From CAYXDO01 sp964463485 (lineage in GTDB: Bacteria > Myxococcota > Kuafuiibacteriia > Kuafuiibacteriales > Kuafuiibacteriaceae): a stretch of 22,731 nucleotides of DNA. Below the pieces are notes generated by a model, which was not told where the DNA came from, made no database searches, and saw nothing but the letters and a program-made list of their open reading frames with translations. Location of the stretch: NCBI GenBank assembly GCA_964463485.1, contig CAYXDO010000171.1, positions 1 to 22,731 of the forward strand. The letters are read 5' to 3'. Shown piece by piece: positions 15,274-22,711 of the stretch; positions within the stretch are counted from its first letter, which is position 1; the number at the start of each line of letters is the position of its first letter. The position numbers and the translations under genes are program-made.

Positions 15274-16232
15274 TCGACGTTGGAATCATCGGCGCAGGCC
15301 GCCTCGCGGAGGTGATCTCGACGCTCCTCGCGCGCACGAGCCAGGTCCGAGTATGGGCGCGGAGGGCGGAAGCGGGTCGCGCGCTCGCGGAGAAGATCCC
15401 CGGCGTCACTTTCCTCGAGAACATCGGCGAGGTGCTCAAGCCCGCGAGCCTCGTCGTGTTCGCGGTCCCTGCCGGGGCGCTGCTCGAATGCGCGGAGCTG
15501 TATGGCCCGAGCGCCCGCGGAGACCAGATCGTGCTCCACGCGTGTCGAGGAGTGTCCGATGGGTTCGTGCTTCCGCACGCAGCGATTCGTTCGAAGACTT
15601 GCGTCCGAAAGGTCGCGGTTCTCGGCGGACCTCTGCACGCAAGGGAGCTCCACCTCGGGCGCCCGTTGGCCGCGGTCGTCGCCTCACGATTCTCCGAAGC
15701 CATCGAGCTCGTCGCCAAGCTCGTCAGGGGCACGAACGTTCGAATTCATCCGACCCGCGACCTCGTCGGTGTGGAGATCGCCGGCGCCATCTCGAACGTA
15801 GGTGTCATCGCACAAGGACTCTGTGAAGGGCTCGAGCTCGGAGAGACCTCGCGGGGTGTGCTCGCCTTGCGTGGGTTGTCGGAGGCTCAGCACCTCGGCC
15901 GTCACTTTGGCGCCGACCCAGCGACGTTCGGGGGCCTCGCGGGCGTAGGTGATTTGATCCCACGTCGAACCAGCTCCGCGGATCGCCATCTGCAGCTCGG
16001 CCTCGAGTTGGCCAAGGGGAAGTCGGTGAGTGAGGCGCTTGGTGTCGCCAGCGCGGGCTCGGTCGAAGGAATCGCTACGGCCTTCGCGGCTCGCGAGCTG
16101 GCCAAAACTCATGGTCTGAAGCTCCCTCTCATCGAAGCGGTCGCCGCAGTGCTCGCTGGTCGGAGCGCCAAAGACGTCGTGCCTACACTGCTGACCGAGC
16201 ACCTCGACACACTCTCCTTCACGAGAGGGTGA
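15270..16232 (+). CDS. GpsA-like glycerol-3-phosphate dehydrogenase homologue with altered active site
   Basis: 320 residues, normal GpsA length. The N-terminal Rossmann motif GIIGAGRLAEV is intact, as are VVFAVPAGAL and the C-terminal domain: DLVGVEIAGAISNVGVIAQG, FGADPATFGGLAGVGDLIPRRTSS. Aligned by eye with E. coli GpsA, several active-site positions differ. The Lys of ATKGLE is Arg93 (HACRGVS), the Lys of GGAVKNV is Ser175 (AGAISNV), and the Asn of SRNRR is His240 (ADRHLQ). Asn176, Asp228, Thr234 and Arg239 are retained. The two lysines are key for substrate binding and catalysis in characterised GPDHs. The protein may therefore use a different substrate, be slow, or be non-catalytic. The ATG overlaps the acyltransferase stop and the end overlaps a GTG of the next frame. 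Confidence 0.85.
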   Translation: MIDVGIIGAGRLAEVISTLLARTSQVRVWARRAEAGRALAEKIPGVTFLENIGEVLKPASLVVFAVPAGALLECAELYGPSARGDQIVLHACRGVSDGFVLPHAAIRSKTCVRKVAVLGGPLHARELHLGRPLAAVVASRFSEAIELVAKLVRGTNVRIHPTRDLVGVEIAGAISNVGVIAQGLCEGLELGETSRGVLALRGLSEAQHLGRHFGADPATFGGLAGVGDLIPRRTSSADRHLQLGLELAKGKSVSEALGVASAGSVEGIATAFAARELAKTHGLKLPLIEAVAAVLAGRSAKDVVPTLLTEHLDTLSFTRG

Positions 16233-16237
16233 CGAAC

Positions 16238-17122
16238 ATGATGACTGCGCCTTTCCTGGACCGAACCAACGATCGCAAGCTCCACGACGACTACGACGGT
16301 GATTTGATCCTGTTCGACATCGACAAGACCTATCTCGACACCCGCTTCTCGTCCTTGCGCGGCCTGGCCGCCATTCCGTTCGACGCCGCGCTCGACAAGC
16401 GAGCCATTCCCGGAACCGTACCCCTCGTGAGAGCGCTGCGCCGGGGTGTTTCCGAGTCCAGCGCGCTCGTTCCGCTCTATTTCGTCAGCGGCTCGCCCAA
16501 GGAGCTTCGCGGCGTAATCGAGCGGAAGATGACTCTGGATGGAGTCGAATACGACGGGATCACGTTCAAAGACCAACTCGGCCTGGTGAAAGCGGGTCGG
16601 TTTGCCGACGTGAAGAGGCAACTGGGTTACAAGCTGCTCGCCCTGTTGTTGTATCGAGCCGAAACGCCCGAGCACGCGCGCTGGCTCATGTTCGGAGACG
16701 ACGTCGAGGAAGACGCGGCAGTGTTCGCGCTCTTTGGGGAGATTTGCGCCGGGTTTCGGGGACCACCACTCGAGGCCAGGCTTGCCGAGAAGAAGGTGGC
16801 CAAGGACCACCGGCACAGGATCCTCGAGCTCGTGGAGCAACTCGTGGTGACGGACGATCCGATCGAGCGGGTGTTCATTCACCTCGAAAAGGGGTCGGAC
16901 CCCCAGGCGTTGCCTGGGCAGCGCACGGTGGGTACGCGCTCCTTCCTCCAGAGCGCCTTGTTACTCTTCGGAATGGGGAAGCTTCGCGCCGAGGCGGTGT
17001 CAGCGGTGGCTCAAGACCTTCGCCGCAGCCACGTAGCCGAAGCCAAGATCGAGGCCGACCTCGTCGACGCGAAGACCAGGCTCGGTATCGTGGAGGAGAG
17101 TATTCGGTTGGCTCGTCGGTGA
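16238..17122 (+). CDS. App1-like HAD-superfamily phosphatase (phosphatidate phosphatase-like)
   Basis: 294 residues with HAD motifs in order. Motif I is FDIDKTYLDT (DxDxT, Asp27 and Asp29), motif II is LYFVSGSP (Ser84), the motif III lysine is in LGYKLLALLLY (Lys132), and motif IV is MFGDDVEEDAAVF (Asp154/155). The FVSGSP and GDDVEEDAAVF segments resemble the App1/DUF2183 catalytic domain, whose yeast member is a phosphatidate phosphatase. The substrate here is inferred from the acyltransferase and GpsA neighbours, so phosphatidate to diacylglycerol is plausible. ATG 16238 was chosen because AGGGTGA lies five bases upstream; GTG 16229, overlapping the previous stop, is an alternative. A helical C-terminal region of about 90 residues follows the HAD core. 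Confidence 0.75.
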   Translation: MMTAPFLDRTNDRKLHDDYDGDLILFDIDKTYLDTRFSSLRGLAAIPFDAALDKRAIPGTVPLVRALRRGVSESSALVPLYFVSGSPKELRGVIERKMTLDGVEYDGITFKDQLGLVKAGRFADVKRQLGYKLLALLLYRAETPEHARWLMFGDDVEEDAAVFALFGEICAGFRGPPLEARLAEKKVAKDHRHRILELVEQLVVTDDPIERVFIHLEKGSDPQALPGQRTVGTRSFLQSALLLFGMGKLRAEAVSAVAQDLRRSHVAEAKIEADLVDAKTRLGIVEESIRLARR

Positions 17123-17149
17123 GAGGGCCACGCAAGCGTTGAGCACATC

Positions 17150-18328
17150 TCACTCGAAGGTATTCGCCTCGTCCACGACGATGGGCGCCCTCGGACTCAG
17201 TCGAACGTGGTCCGATTCCTCGAGGGGACGAATGACCACGTCGGTATCCGGCTGAGCGAGCAACACACACGCGCGAACGCCGTCATGAAAGAGGAGCCCC
17301 GACGTCGCGCGACCTCCTGGGCCGCGGACCTCGAGCCCCAGGTTCAAAAGGAGCCTCGAGCTGGGACCGTCCGAGACCCGGTAGGTTCGCGTCTTTGCCA
17401 CCTCGCTGGTGAAAAGTGAGTCCAGCGCCCACGCCACACGCTCGTCGAAAGGAACCCAGTCGGCCAGAAAACCCAGCTCAGCGAGCATCGACGCCGCATC
17501 GGGCTCCGTCGCACAAATCGGGGGTTCGCTTGGTCTGACCCCGATGTGACACTCTTCGATCCTCTCGAGGTCTCGGGCGTCGAAAAACGGAAACACCGCC
17601 TTGCCGCGTTGGGTGACCACCAGCTGCGTCGACGCACTCAGCCTGACGAGTCGCGGACCCAGGCCCGCCGCTGGTGGGATCACGCCCACGAAGTCACCCG
17701 CCAAGGTGATTCCGAGCCATGCCCAAATCACTTCGTCAGCCGCAGACAGTCGGACGCCCACCAGCTCGGGGCTCAGACAACTCAGCCGCAGTCGTCCGTG
17801 ACACTCAGGGAGCAGACGCCAGACCGGCTTCGGGGGATACTTGGTGAAGAGGATACTGACGGGTGTTCTGTCCGCGCCGAGCATCACGAGCTCATAGCGG
17901 TCGAAACGCATGTCGATCTCCTCTCCAGACCCGCGAACCCAGCCACTCACCTCCCGAGTACCCGACTGGTGAATCGTGCGACGCTCCAGCCACTCCGAAT
18001 ACTCGGGGAACGAGTCGAGCTCGACGTCCGCGCCGATGTCGGCCACGCGGAACCGAACTCTCCCGTGGAGGACCAGGTGGCGCTCGGCATCGACGCGCAG
18101 CGTGACCTCGACCGCGGTACCGACCGTCGGCGGGTTGTCGGCGTAGAAGAACAAGCCGCGCGCACCCAGGTCGCGCACACGCGTCCACCAGACCCTCCCG
18201 ACTGCCCGAACCGAGACCCGAAGAGCGCTGGCGAAGCGCGGGCCCCGAAACAACGTCGGACTGCGAGCCTCGGTCTTCCGTCGCGTGATGGGTTCGCGGA
18301 GCACTTTGGCGGAGAAGCTCCTCGTCAT
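17150..18328 (-). CDS. PilZ-like domain protein with unknown C-terminal region
   Basis: 392 residues, no signal peptide. Residues about 33-105 resemble a PilZ domain: RVSVR (matching RxxxR), then RDLGARGLFFYADNPPTVGTAVEVTL and LHGRVRFRV. The second c-di-GMP motif, D/NxSxxG, reads DLGARG with Gly instead of Ser, so nucleotide binding is uncertain. The remaining 280 residues are not recognised; they contain Trp-rich strands (VWRLLPECHGRLRLSCLSPE) and an Asp/Glu-rich end. The ATG at 18328 has GGAG three bases upstream. It is convergent with the App1-like gene (27-bp gap) and lies downstream of lnt on the same strand with a 176-bp gap containing a strong hairpin, so it may be a separate transcript. 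Confidence 0.65.
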   Translation of the reverse strand: MTRSFSAKVLREPITRRKTEARSPTLFRGPRFASALRVSVRAVGRVWWTRVRDLGARGLFFYADNPPTVGTAVEVTLRVDAERHLVLHGRVRFRVADIGADVELDSFPEYSEWLERRTIHQSGTREVSGWVRGSGEEIDMRFDRYELVMLGADRTPVSILFTKYPPKPVWRLLPECHGRLRLSCLSPELVGVRLSAADEVIWAWLGITLAGDFVGVIPPAAGLGPRLVRLSASTQLVVTQRGKAVFPFFDARDLERIEECHIGVRPSEPPICATEPDAASMLAELGFLADWVPFDERVAWALDSLFTSEVAKTRTYRVSDGPSSRLLLNLGLEVRGPGGRATSGLLFHDGVRACVLLAQPDTDVVIRPLEESDHVRLSPRAPIVVDEANTFE

Positions 18329-18368
18329 GATCTCCGACCGTGCAGTTTCGAGGCCACCTCGCTCGACC

Positions 18369-18389
18369 TCCGGCGCCCTGCCGGCGCCG
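18369..18389. repeat. GC-rich hairpin between lnt and the PilZ-like gene
   Basis: CCGGCGCC (18369-18376), a 5-nt loop CTGCC, then GGCGCCGG (18382-18389) form a perfect 8-bp stem. There is no T-tract on either strand, so it is not a typical intrinsic terminator. It sits 41 bp upstream of the PilZ-like start in what would be its leader RNA. The rest of 18329-18504 shows no gene, only a possible weak minus-strand promoter near 18475-18499 (TTGGCG, 17 bp, TAGTTT). Confidence 0.6.
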
Positions 18390-18504
18390 GGCGGCTCTCT
18401 CTCCCAAGGAGCTCCGTGCGGCTCCTCCGGTCGACCTCGTCCGCGAAATCCTTCCAGGTGAGTGGGTGTGGTAAACTATGAGGAACCCGGCGCTGCGCCA
18501 AGAG

Positions 18505-20070
18505 TCACTCAGTACCAACTCGTCGTCGACGCGACCGAACCCAGGCCGCCGCGAAGATAGCGAGCCCCGCGTAGGGCAGGACCGGCCCGATCAGGAGCCA
18601 CAACGTCGTGGAACCGTCCTTGATGAGCGGAATGTCGGCGATCAGCGCCTCTTCGGTCCACTGCCCCGTGCGCTTCACGATTCGCCCGGCCGGATCCACG
18701 ACCGCGCTGATGCCCGTGTTCGTCGAGCGGATCAGCGCTCGCCGCGTCTCGATCGCGCGAAAGCTGGCCAGCGCGAGGTGAATCAGCGGCTCGTGGGTGT
18801 TGCCGTACCACGAGTCGTTGGTGATGTTGACGAGTGCCTCCGGCGGGCCCGCTCGGTTCCATAACTTTCGCACCAACTCAGGGATGATGTCTTCGTAACA
18901 AATCATCGGCAGGAGCGGCACATCTGGTTTGGCAGGTGCCACGGACGAGGTGCTCGCGCGTCGAATCGGGAGATTTTCGTAGATCTGTCCACGCGTGAAG
19001 GTCCCCGTGTACGGGAAGAGCTTCGAGATCGAAGGGAAGGCGTCGATGAGCGGGATGGTCTCCCCGAACGCGAGCAGCTCGATCTTGTCGTACTTGCCGA
19101 GGATGTCGCCGGTCGCCGAGGTCACCACCGCGGTGTTGAAGATCCGTCGCATCCCACTTTGGCGATCGGTCGTGATGGCCCCGAAGATGACCGGCTTGGT
19201 GAGTCCTGGCGTCACCACCCGCGAGACGTTCTTCACTTCCCTCGGGATCGCCGCGTTGTAGGCGGACTCGGGCCAGACCAGGAGCTCGGTCTCAGGGTGC
19301 AGCTCTTCGGCGGCAAGAGACATCTCGAGGTGCTTGCGAATGAACTCGGCTGGGCGTTCGTGTTTGTCTTTTGCGCCGAGGTTCGTCTGGATGATCGCGA
19401 TCTTCAGCTTCTCTGCCGCGTCGGCCTTCGCGTCGAGTTCCCGGGACCGCAGGTACCCGAACCCGAGCGCGGCCATGAAGGCGACGGCGGGCACCACCAC
19501 CGGCAAGAGCGGCGGGTGGCGACGAGCGATCCGCGATTCGACGACCTCCAGCACGGCGCCGTTCACGAGCCCCACCAACACCGAGAGCCCGGGCATGCCG
19601 AAGAGCTCGACGATCTGAGTTACTTCAGTGAATTGGTAGAGTGAGTTGCCAACATAAGAAGGGAACAAGAAGGGATAGAACCACTCGACGACCGCCAGGG
19701 CCGCCGGGAGCGCGACCCAGGCCGGTAGCCCGAAGTCCCTCCCCTTTCGCACCGCGTACACGACGAGGGCCAGGCTCGCGCCCTGATAGCCGCACAGCAG
19801 AACATAACCAAGAAACGCCAGCGGCGCGGCCAAATTCGCAAACTGAGTGAGCAGATGATTCACCCAGTAATAACCGCCCATGTGGGTCATCAACCCGAAC
19901 GGAAGTCCCAGCAGAAATGCGCGCTTCGGAGTCAGATCCCGAGTGGCGATCAGGATGGGTACGAAACAGAACCAAGTCAGGTACGACTGGCCGAAACCCA
20001 CGAAACCCACGAAATAGAGGACGGCCGACAGCGCCGCCAGCGCGAGGCGCCGACCCAAGCCCGATCTCAT
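18505..20070 (-). CDS. lnt: Apolipoprotein N-acyltransferase
   Basis: 521 residues. The N-terminal third is a multi-helix membrane region (LALAALSAVLYFVGFVGFG, FLGYVLLCGYQG, VVEWFYPFLFPSYVGNSLYQF). It is followed by a periplasmic carbon-nitrogen hydrolase domain with the Glu-Lys-Cys triad: WPESAYN (Glu268), KYDKIELLAFGE (Lys329) and MICYEDI (Cys391), plus NITNDSWYG. Lnt adds the third acyl chain to diacylated lipoproteins in the inner membrane, which normally precedes Lol sorting. ATG 20070 was chosen because it overlaps the upstream stop as ATGA; GTG 20079 is also in frame. A helix and Arg-rich end (WVRSRRRR) close the protein. The gene is co-directional and coupled with a small membrane protein. 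Confidence 0.95.
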   Translation of the reverse strand: MRSGLGRRLALAALSAVLYFVGFVGFGQSYLTWFCFVPILIATRDLTPKRAFLLGLPFGLMTHMGGYYWVNHLLTQFANLAAPLAFLGYVLLCGYQGASLALVVYAVRKGRDFGLPAWVALPAALAVVEWFYPFLFPSYVGNSLYQFTEVTQIVELFGMPGLSVLVGLVNGAVLEVVESRIARRHPPLLPVVVPAVAFMAALGFGYLRSRELDAKADAAEKLKIAIIQTNLGAKDKHERPAEFIRKHLEMSLAAEELHPETELLVWPESAYNAAIPREVKNVSRVVTPGLTKPVIFGAITTDRQSGMRRIFNTAVVTSATGDILGKYDKIELLAFGETIPLIDAFPSISKLFPYTGTFTRGQIYENLPIRRASTSSVAPAKPDVPLLPMICYEDIIPELVRKLWNRAGPPEALVNITNDSWYGNTHEPLIHLALASFRAIETRRALIRSTNTGISAVVDPAGRIVKRTGQWTEEALIADIPLIKDGSTTLWLLIGPVLPYAGLAIFAAAWVRSRRRRVGTE

Positions 20071-20432
20071 CGCCTCCACGCTGTCACTCTTTCGCGCCCG
20101 ATGTCACGGCCGGATGCTCGGAGGTCGATGAACGAAAAGAACCCGATCAGAGGGACGATCGCGACCGCCATCCACGGACCCTCCGCGAACGTCCGGACCT
20201 CCGCGTGGCCCGAACCCAAGACCTCGGCCAGGTAGAGTCGAAATACGAGTGCCGCTGCGACGGAGAACGCGCAGGCCATCAGGGTTCGGACCCACGTTTC
20301 TCCTGACAAAAAGGGAAGGAGCGCCCCTCCAAGCGCAGCCGCCACGATCACACCCAGCGTCGGAGAGGCCTGGGCCCCAAGGGTGCCAACGAGGGCGCTC
20401 AGAAGGAAACCCAGCGTGACCTTCGCTCTCAC
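20067..20432 (-). CDS. Small integral membrane protein of unknown function, coupled to lnt
   Basis: 121 residues from GTG 20432, which has a GAGAGG about nine bases upstream. A longer open frame to 20684 runs under the divergent TolC-like gene and looks like its shadow. Four hydrophobic segments are visible: VTLGFLLSALVGTLG, LGVIVAAALGGALLPFL, TLMACAFSVAAALVFRLYLA and WMAVAIVPLIGFFSFIDL. The tail is positively charged. No family recognised. The stop overlaps the lnt start as ATGA, so translation is probably coupled, and a role linked to Lnt or to the lipoprotein pathway is only inferred from this. Confidence 0.65.
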   Translation of the reverse strand: MRAKVTLGFLLSALVGTLGAQASPTLGVIVAAALGGALLPFLSGETWVRTLMACAFSVAAALVFRLYLAEVLGSGHAEVRTFAEGPWMAVAIVPLIGFFSFIDLRASGRDIGRERVTAWRR

Positions 20433-20528
20433 GTTCTCGGATCCCTCTCTTGGACGCGCGAGCCGGAGTCGCGCGATGGTCGCGCCTTCAGCGTTGCCAT
20501 CTCCACTTTGCCTTGTTACGGGACCGCG

Positions 20529-21947
20529 GTGGCCCGGGCAACTGCGGGATTGATCGCGCTGGCCTGGTCGCTGGGCGGACGCGCCGCACACGCGGAGCCG
20601 CCCGCCCCGGCGCAAGCCGTGCGCACACCCACCGCCGCCTTCTCGCTCCCGGAGCTGGTGGCGCTCGCGCTCGAGGCCAATCAACAGGTCAAGATCGATG
20701 TGGCCCGCATCGACGAGGCCAGGGCCTTGGTGTCACTGGCCACGGCCGAGGCATATCCCAAGCTGAAGTTCCAGGCGCTGTTCGGAGGCCCCACTCCGGA
20801 GGCCCAGACGACCAAGATCAACGACCCATCGGAGCTCACCCCGGCTTCGTTCGAGGGCGACTTCGATTTTGGAGAGTTGGGTGTGATTTTCCGCGCGAAC
20901 GCGAGTCTCGTGCAGCCCGTGTTCACGTTCGGAAAGCTTAGAGCCGCAAAGGACGCCGCGTCGAACCTGGTGCGCGCAGCGGAGCACAAGACGGACATCA
21001 CCAAGGCCGAGGTCGTGGTCAACGTATACCGAGCATTTTGGGGATATCAGCTCGTCCGAGGCTTCGTCGCCTCGCTGGCCGAAGGCGAGAAAATCTTGGT
21101 CGACGTGCTCGCCAAGGTCGATGAGCTGCTCGACAACGACTCCCCTCAGGTGACGGAGAATGACCGATTGCGACTCATTCACGGACTCGCCACGCTGAGA
21201 GTGAGGCTCGCCGATGCGCGGATGGCCGAAGAGCTCGCGCTGAAAGCGGCGAGACTTCTGACCCATCGCCCCCCCGAGAGTCCGCTCGTCCTGGTCGAGC
21301 GCGACATCGACGACGAGATCCCAGAGTCTATTCCTGCGCTTTCGTCGTCCCTGGAGAGCCTGAGCACCCACCGCCCGGAGGTGCTGGCCCTCGATGCGCT
21401 CGTCAAAGCTCACGAGGAATGGGCACGGTTTCAGGCTCGTCGGATGCTGCCCACGTTCTTCCTGGGCGGCTTCGCCGAGTACGTGGGAACAACGAACGCC
21501 ACCAATCAGAACAACCCATTCGTTTATGACCGGTTCAACTACTTCGACACTGGCATCGGGCTCGGCGTAATCGTGGAGCTCGACGTCTACACCAAGCTGG
21601 CGGAGCTCGAAGGCGCCGAAGCTCAGCTCGGGACCCGCCTGGCCGAACAAGCCGCGGCAAAGGAGGGCATGGACCTCGAGTCGAGAAAGCTCCACACGGA
21701 GCTCACGAGCGCATATGAACGTCTGCAGCACCTTCGGAGAGCCCATCGCGCGGCCAAGAGCTGGCTCACCGCCGAGGTGCTCGCCTACGACGTGGGTACC
21801 GGCAGCGCGCGCGAGCTCATCGACGCGTTCCTCGCTCGCGCTGCAGCCGAAGGCGAGCTGTCTTCCACGTATTACGAGGTCCACGTCGGGCTCGCCAACT
21901 TCGCGCGCGCCAGCGGGACCCTCCTCGACCGTGATCGCCCGCAATGA
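20529..21947 (+). CDS. TolC-family outer-membrane channel protein
   Basis: About 472 residues. GTG 20529 gives a clean signal peptide (MARATAGLIALAWSLGGRAAHA). The mature start FSLPELVALALEANQQVKIDVARIDEARALVSLATAEAYPKL is the standard outer-membrane efflux protein opening. A strand region (LVQPVFTFGKLRAAKDAAS) follows. The second structural repeat (HRPEVLALDALVKAHEEWARFQARRMLPTFFLGGFAEY) matches the internal duplication of TolC. TTG 20508 is an alternative start. TolC proteins form trimeric tunnels used by RND, MFS or ABC exporters; no inner-membrane pump is in the window. The stop overlaps ATG 21944, leading into the MlaC-like gene. It is divergent from the lnt operon, with about 96 bp between starts. 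Confidence 0.88.
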   Translation: MARATAGLIALAWSLGGRAAHAEPPAPAQAVRTPTAAFSLPELVALALEANQQVKIDVARIDEARALVSLATAEAYPKLKFQALFGGPTPEAQTTKINDPSELTPASFEGDFDFGELGVIFRANASLVQPVFTFGKLRAAKDAASNLVRAAEHKTDITKAEVVVNVYRAFWGYQLVRGFVASLAEGEKILVDVLAKVDELLDNDSPQVTENDRLRLIHGLATLRVRLADARMAEELALKAARLLTHRPPESPLVLVERDIDDEIPESIPALSSSLESLSTHRPEVLALDALVKAHEEWARFQARRMLPTFFLGGFAEYVGTTNATNQNNPFVYDRFNYFDTGIGLGVIVELDVYTKLAELEGAEAQLGTRLAEQAAAKEGMDLESRKLHTELTSAYERLQHLRRAHRAAKSWLTAEVLAYDVGTGSARELIDAFLARAAAEGELSSTYYEVHVGLANFARASGTLLDRDRPQ

Positions 21948-21997
21948 TCCGAGAGGGCTGGCTCCAACGTCGAACTTCTGACATCGGTGGTTCTTTG

Positions 21998-22657
21998 ATG
22001 AAAGTCTATTTGCTTCAGAACCTGCTCACTCTCTGCATGGCCTCCCCGGCCGCTGCAGCCACCCCAACTCCTTCGACCCCGTGGCTGGAGGGCTTGGTGG
22101 AACAGGCCCGCACGCTCGCTGCCGAGCGAGTCAAACCGGACTCTCCGGAGGAACAGAAGTGGAAGGCCCGGATCAAATCGACCGTCGACGATATCCTGGA
22201 TTGGGACGAGCTCACTCGACAGTCGCTCGGCAGCGAATGGACGAAGACGGGCGAGACCGATCGCGCCGAATTCCAAAAATTGCTGCGTGAAATGATCGAG
22301 GCTTCCTACATGTCGAAGCTCCGACTGCGACCCAAGTCCGCAGCCGAAGACCCCAAAGTCGAGGTGAAGTGGCTCGCCGAGGACACCAAAGGTGACCGAT
22401 CCAAGGCGACCGCGGAAGTCAAGGCAGGCAAGACCAAGACCACCCTCGAGTTCCACATGAAGTGGCTCGGCGACAAATGGAGAGTCTACGATGTCGCCAT
22501 CGACGAAGTGGGTACCGTGCGAACCTACCGATCCCAGTTTCGGAAAATCATCGCGGAACAAGGGTTCCCAAAGCTGCTCGATCGTATGAGGCAGAAGACC
22601 GAGGAAATCAGAAAAGGCCTCGCCGACCTGAGCGCCAAGCCCGACGAGTTGAAGTGA
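21998..22657 (+). CDS. MlaC/Ttg2D-like periplasmic phospholipid-binding protein
   Basis: 219 residues. The signal peptide MKVYLLQNLLTLCMASPAAAA supports ATG 21998. ATG 21944, which overlaps the TolC-like stop as ATGA, would add 18 residues. The mature protein follows the MlaC pattern: IKSTVDDILDWDELTRQSLGSEW, TDRAEFQKLLREMIEASYMSKL, a strand block VEVKWLAEDTKGDRSKATAEVKAG, then LEFHMKWLGDKWRVYDVAIDEVG and VRTYRSQFRKIIAEQGFPKLLDRM. MlaC shuttles phospholipids between inner-membrane MlaFEDB and the outer-membrane MlaA complex. Here its partner is a TolC-type channel rather than MlaA, which suggests a lipid or hydrophobic-compound route through that channel; this is an inference from gene order. 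Confidence 0.88.
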   Translation: MKVYLLQNLLTLCMASPAAAATPTPSTPWLEGLVEQARTLAAERVKPDSPEEQKWKARIKSTVDDILDWDELTRQSLGSEWTKTGETDRAEFQKLLREMIEASYMSKLRLRPKSAAEDPKVEVKWLAEDTKGDRSKATAEVKAGKTKTTLEFHMKWLGDKWRVYDVAIDEVGTVRTYRSQFRKIIAEQGFPKLLDRMRQKTEEIRKGLADLSAKPDELK

Positions 22658-22711
22658 GGGAGGAGTCGGCGCAGATTAACGTGCCCACATAGCGTGAGGC
22701 TGGATTAGGAT

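Noticed and set aside
17123..17149. Terminator between the App1-like and PilZ-like genes
   Set aside because: Only a GTGAG/CTCAC pairing with a long loop was found; no stable stem or T-run.
1033..19204. GGTGAGT copies as intron 5' splice sites
   Set aside because: They match the eukaryotic donor consensus, but the genes run uninterrupted through them with intact bacterial domains and operon overlaps.
20733..21944. 403-codon minus-strand ORF opposite the TolC-like gene
   Set aside because: The plus strand shows the TolC-family duplication and a signal peptide; the antisense frame has neither family motifs nor a plausible start.
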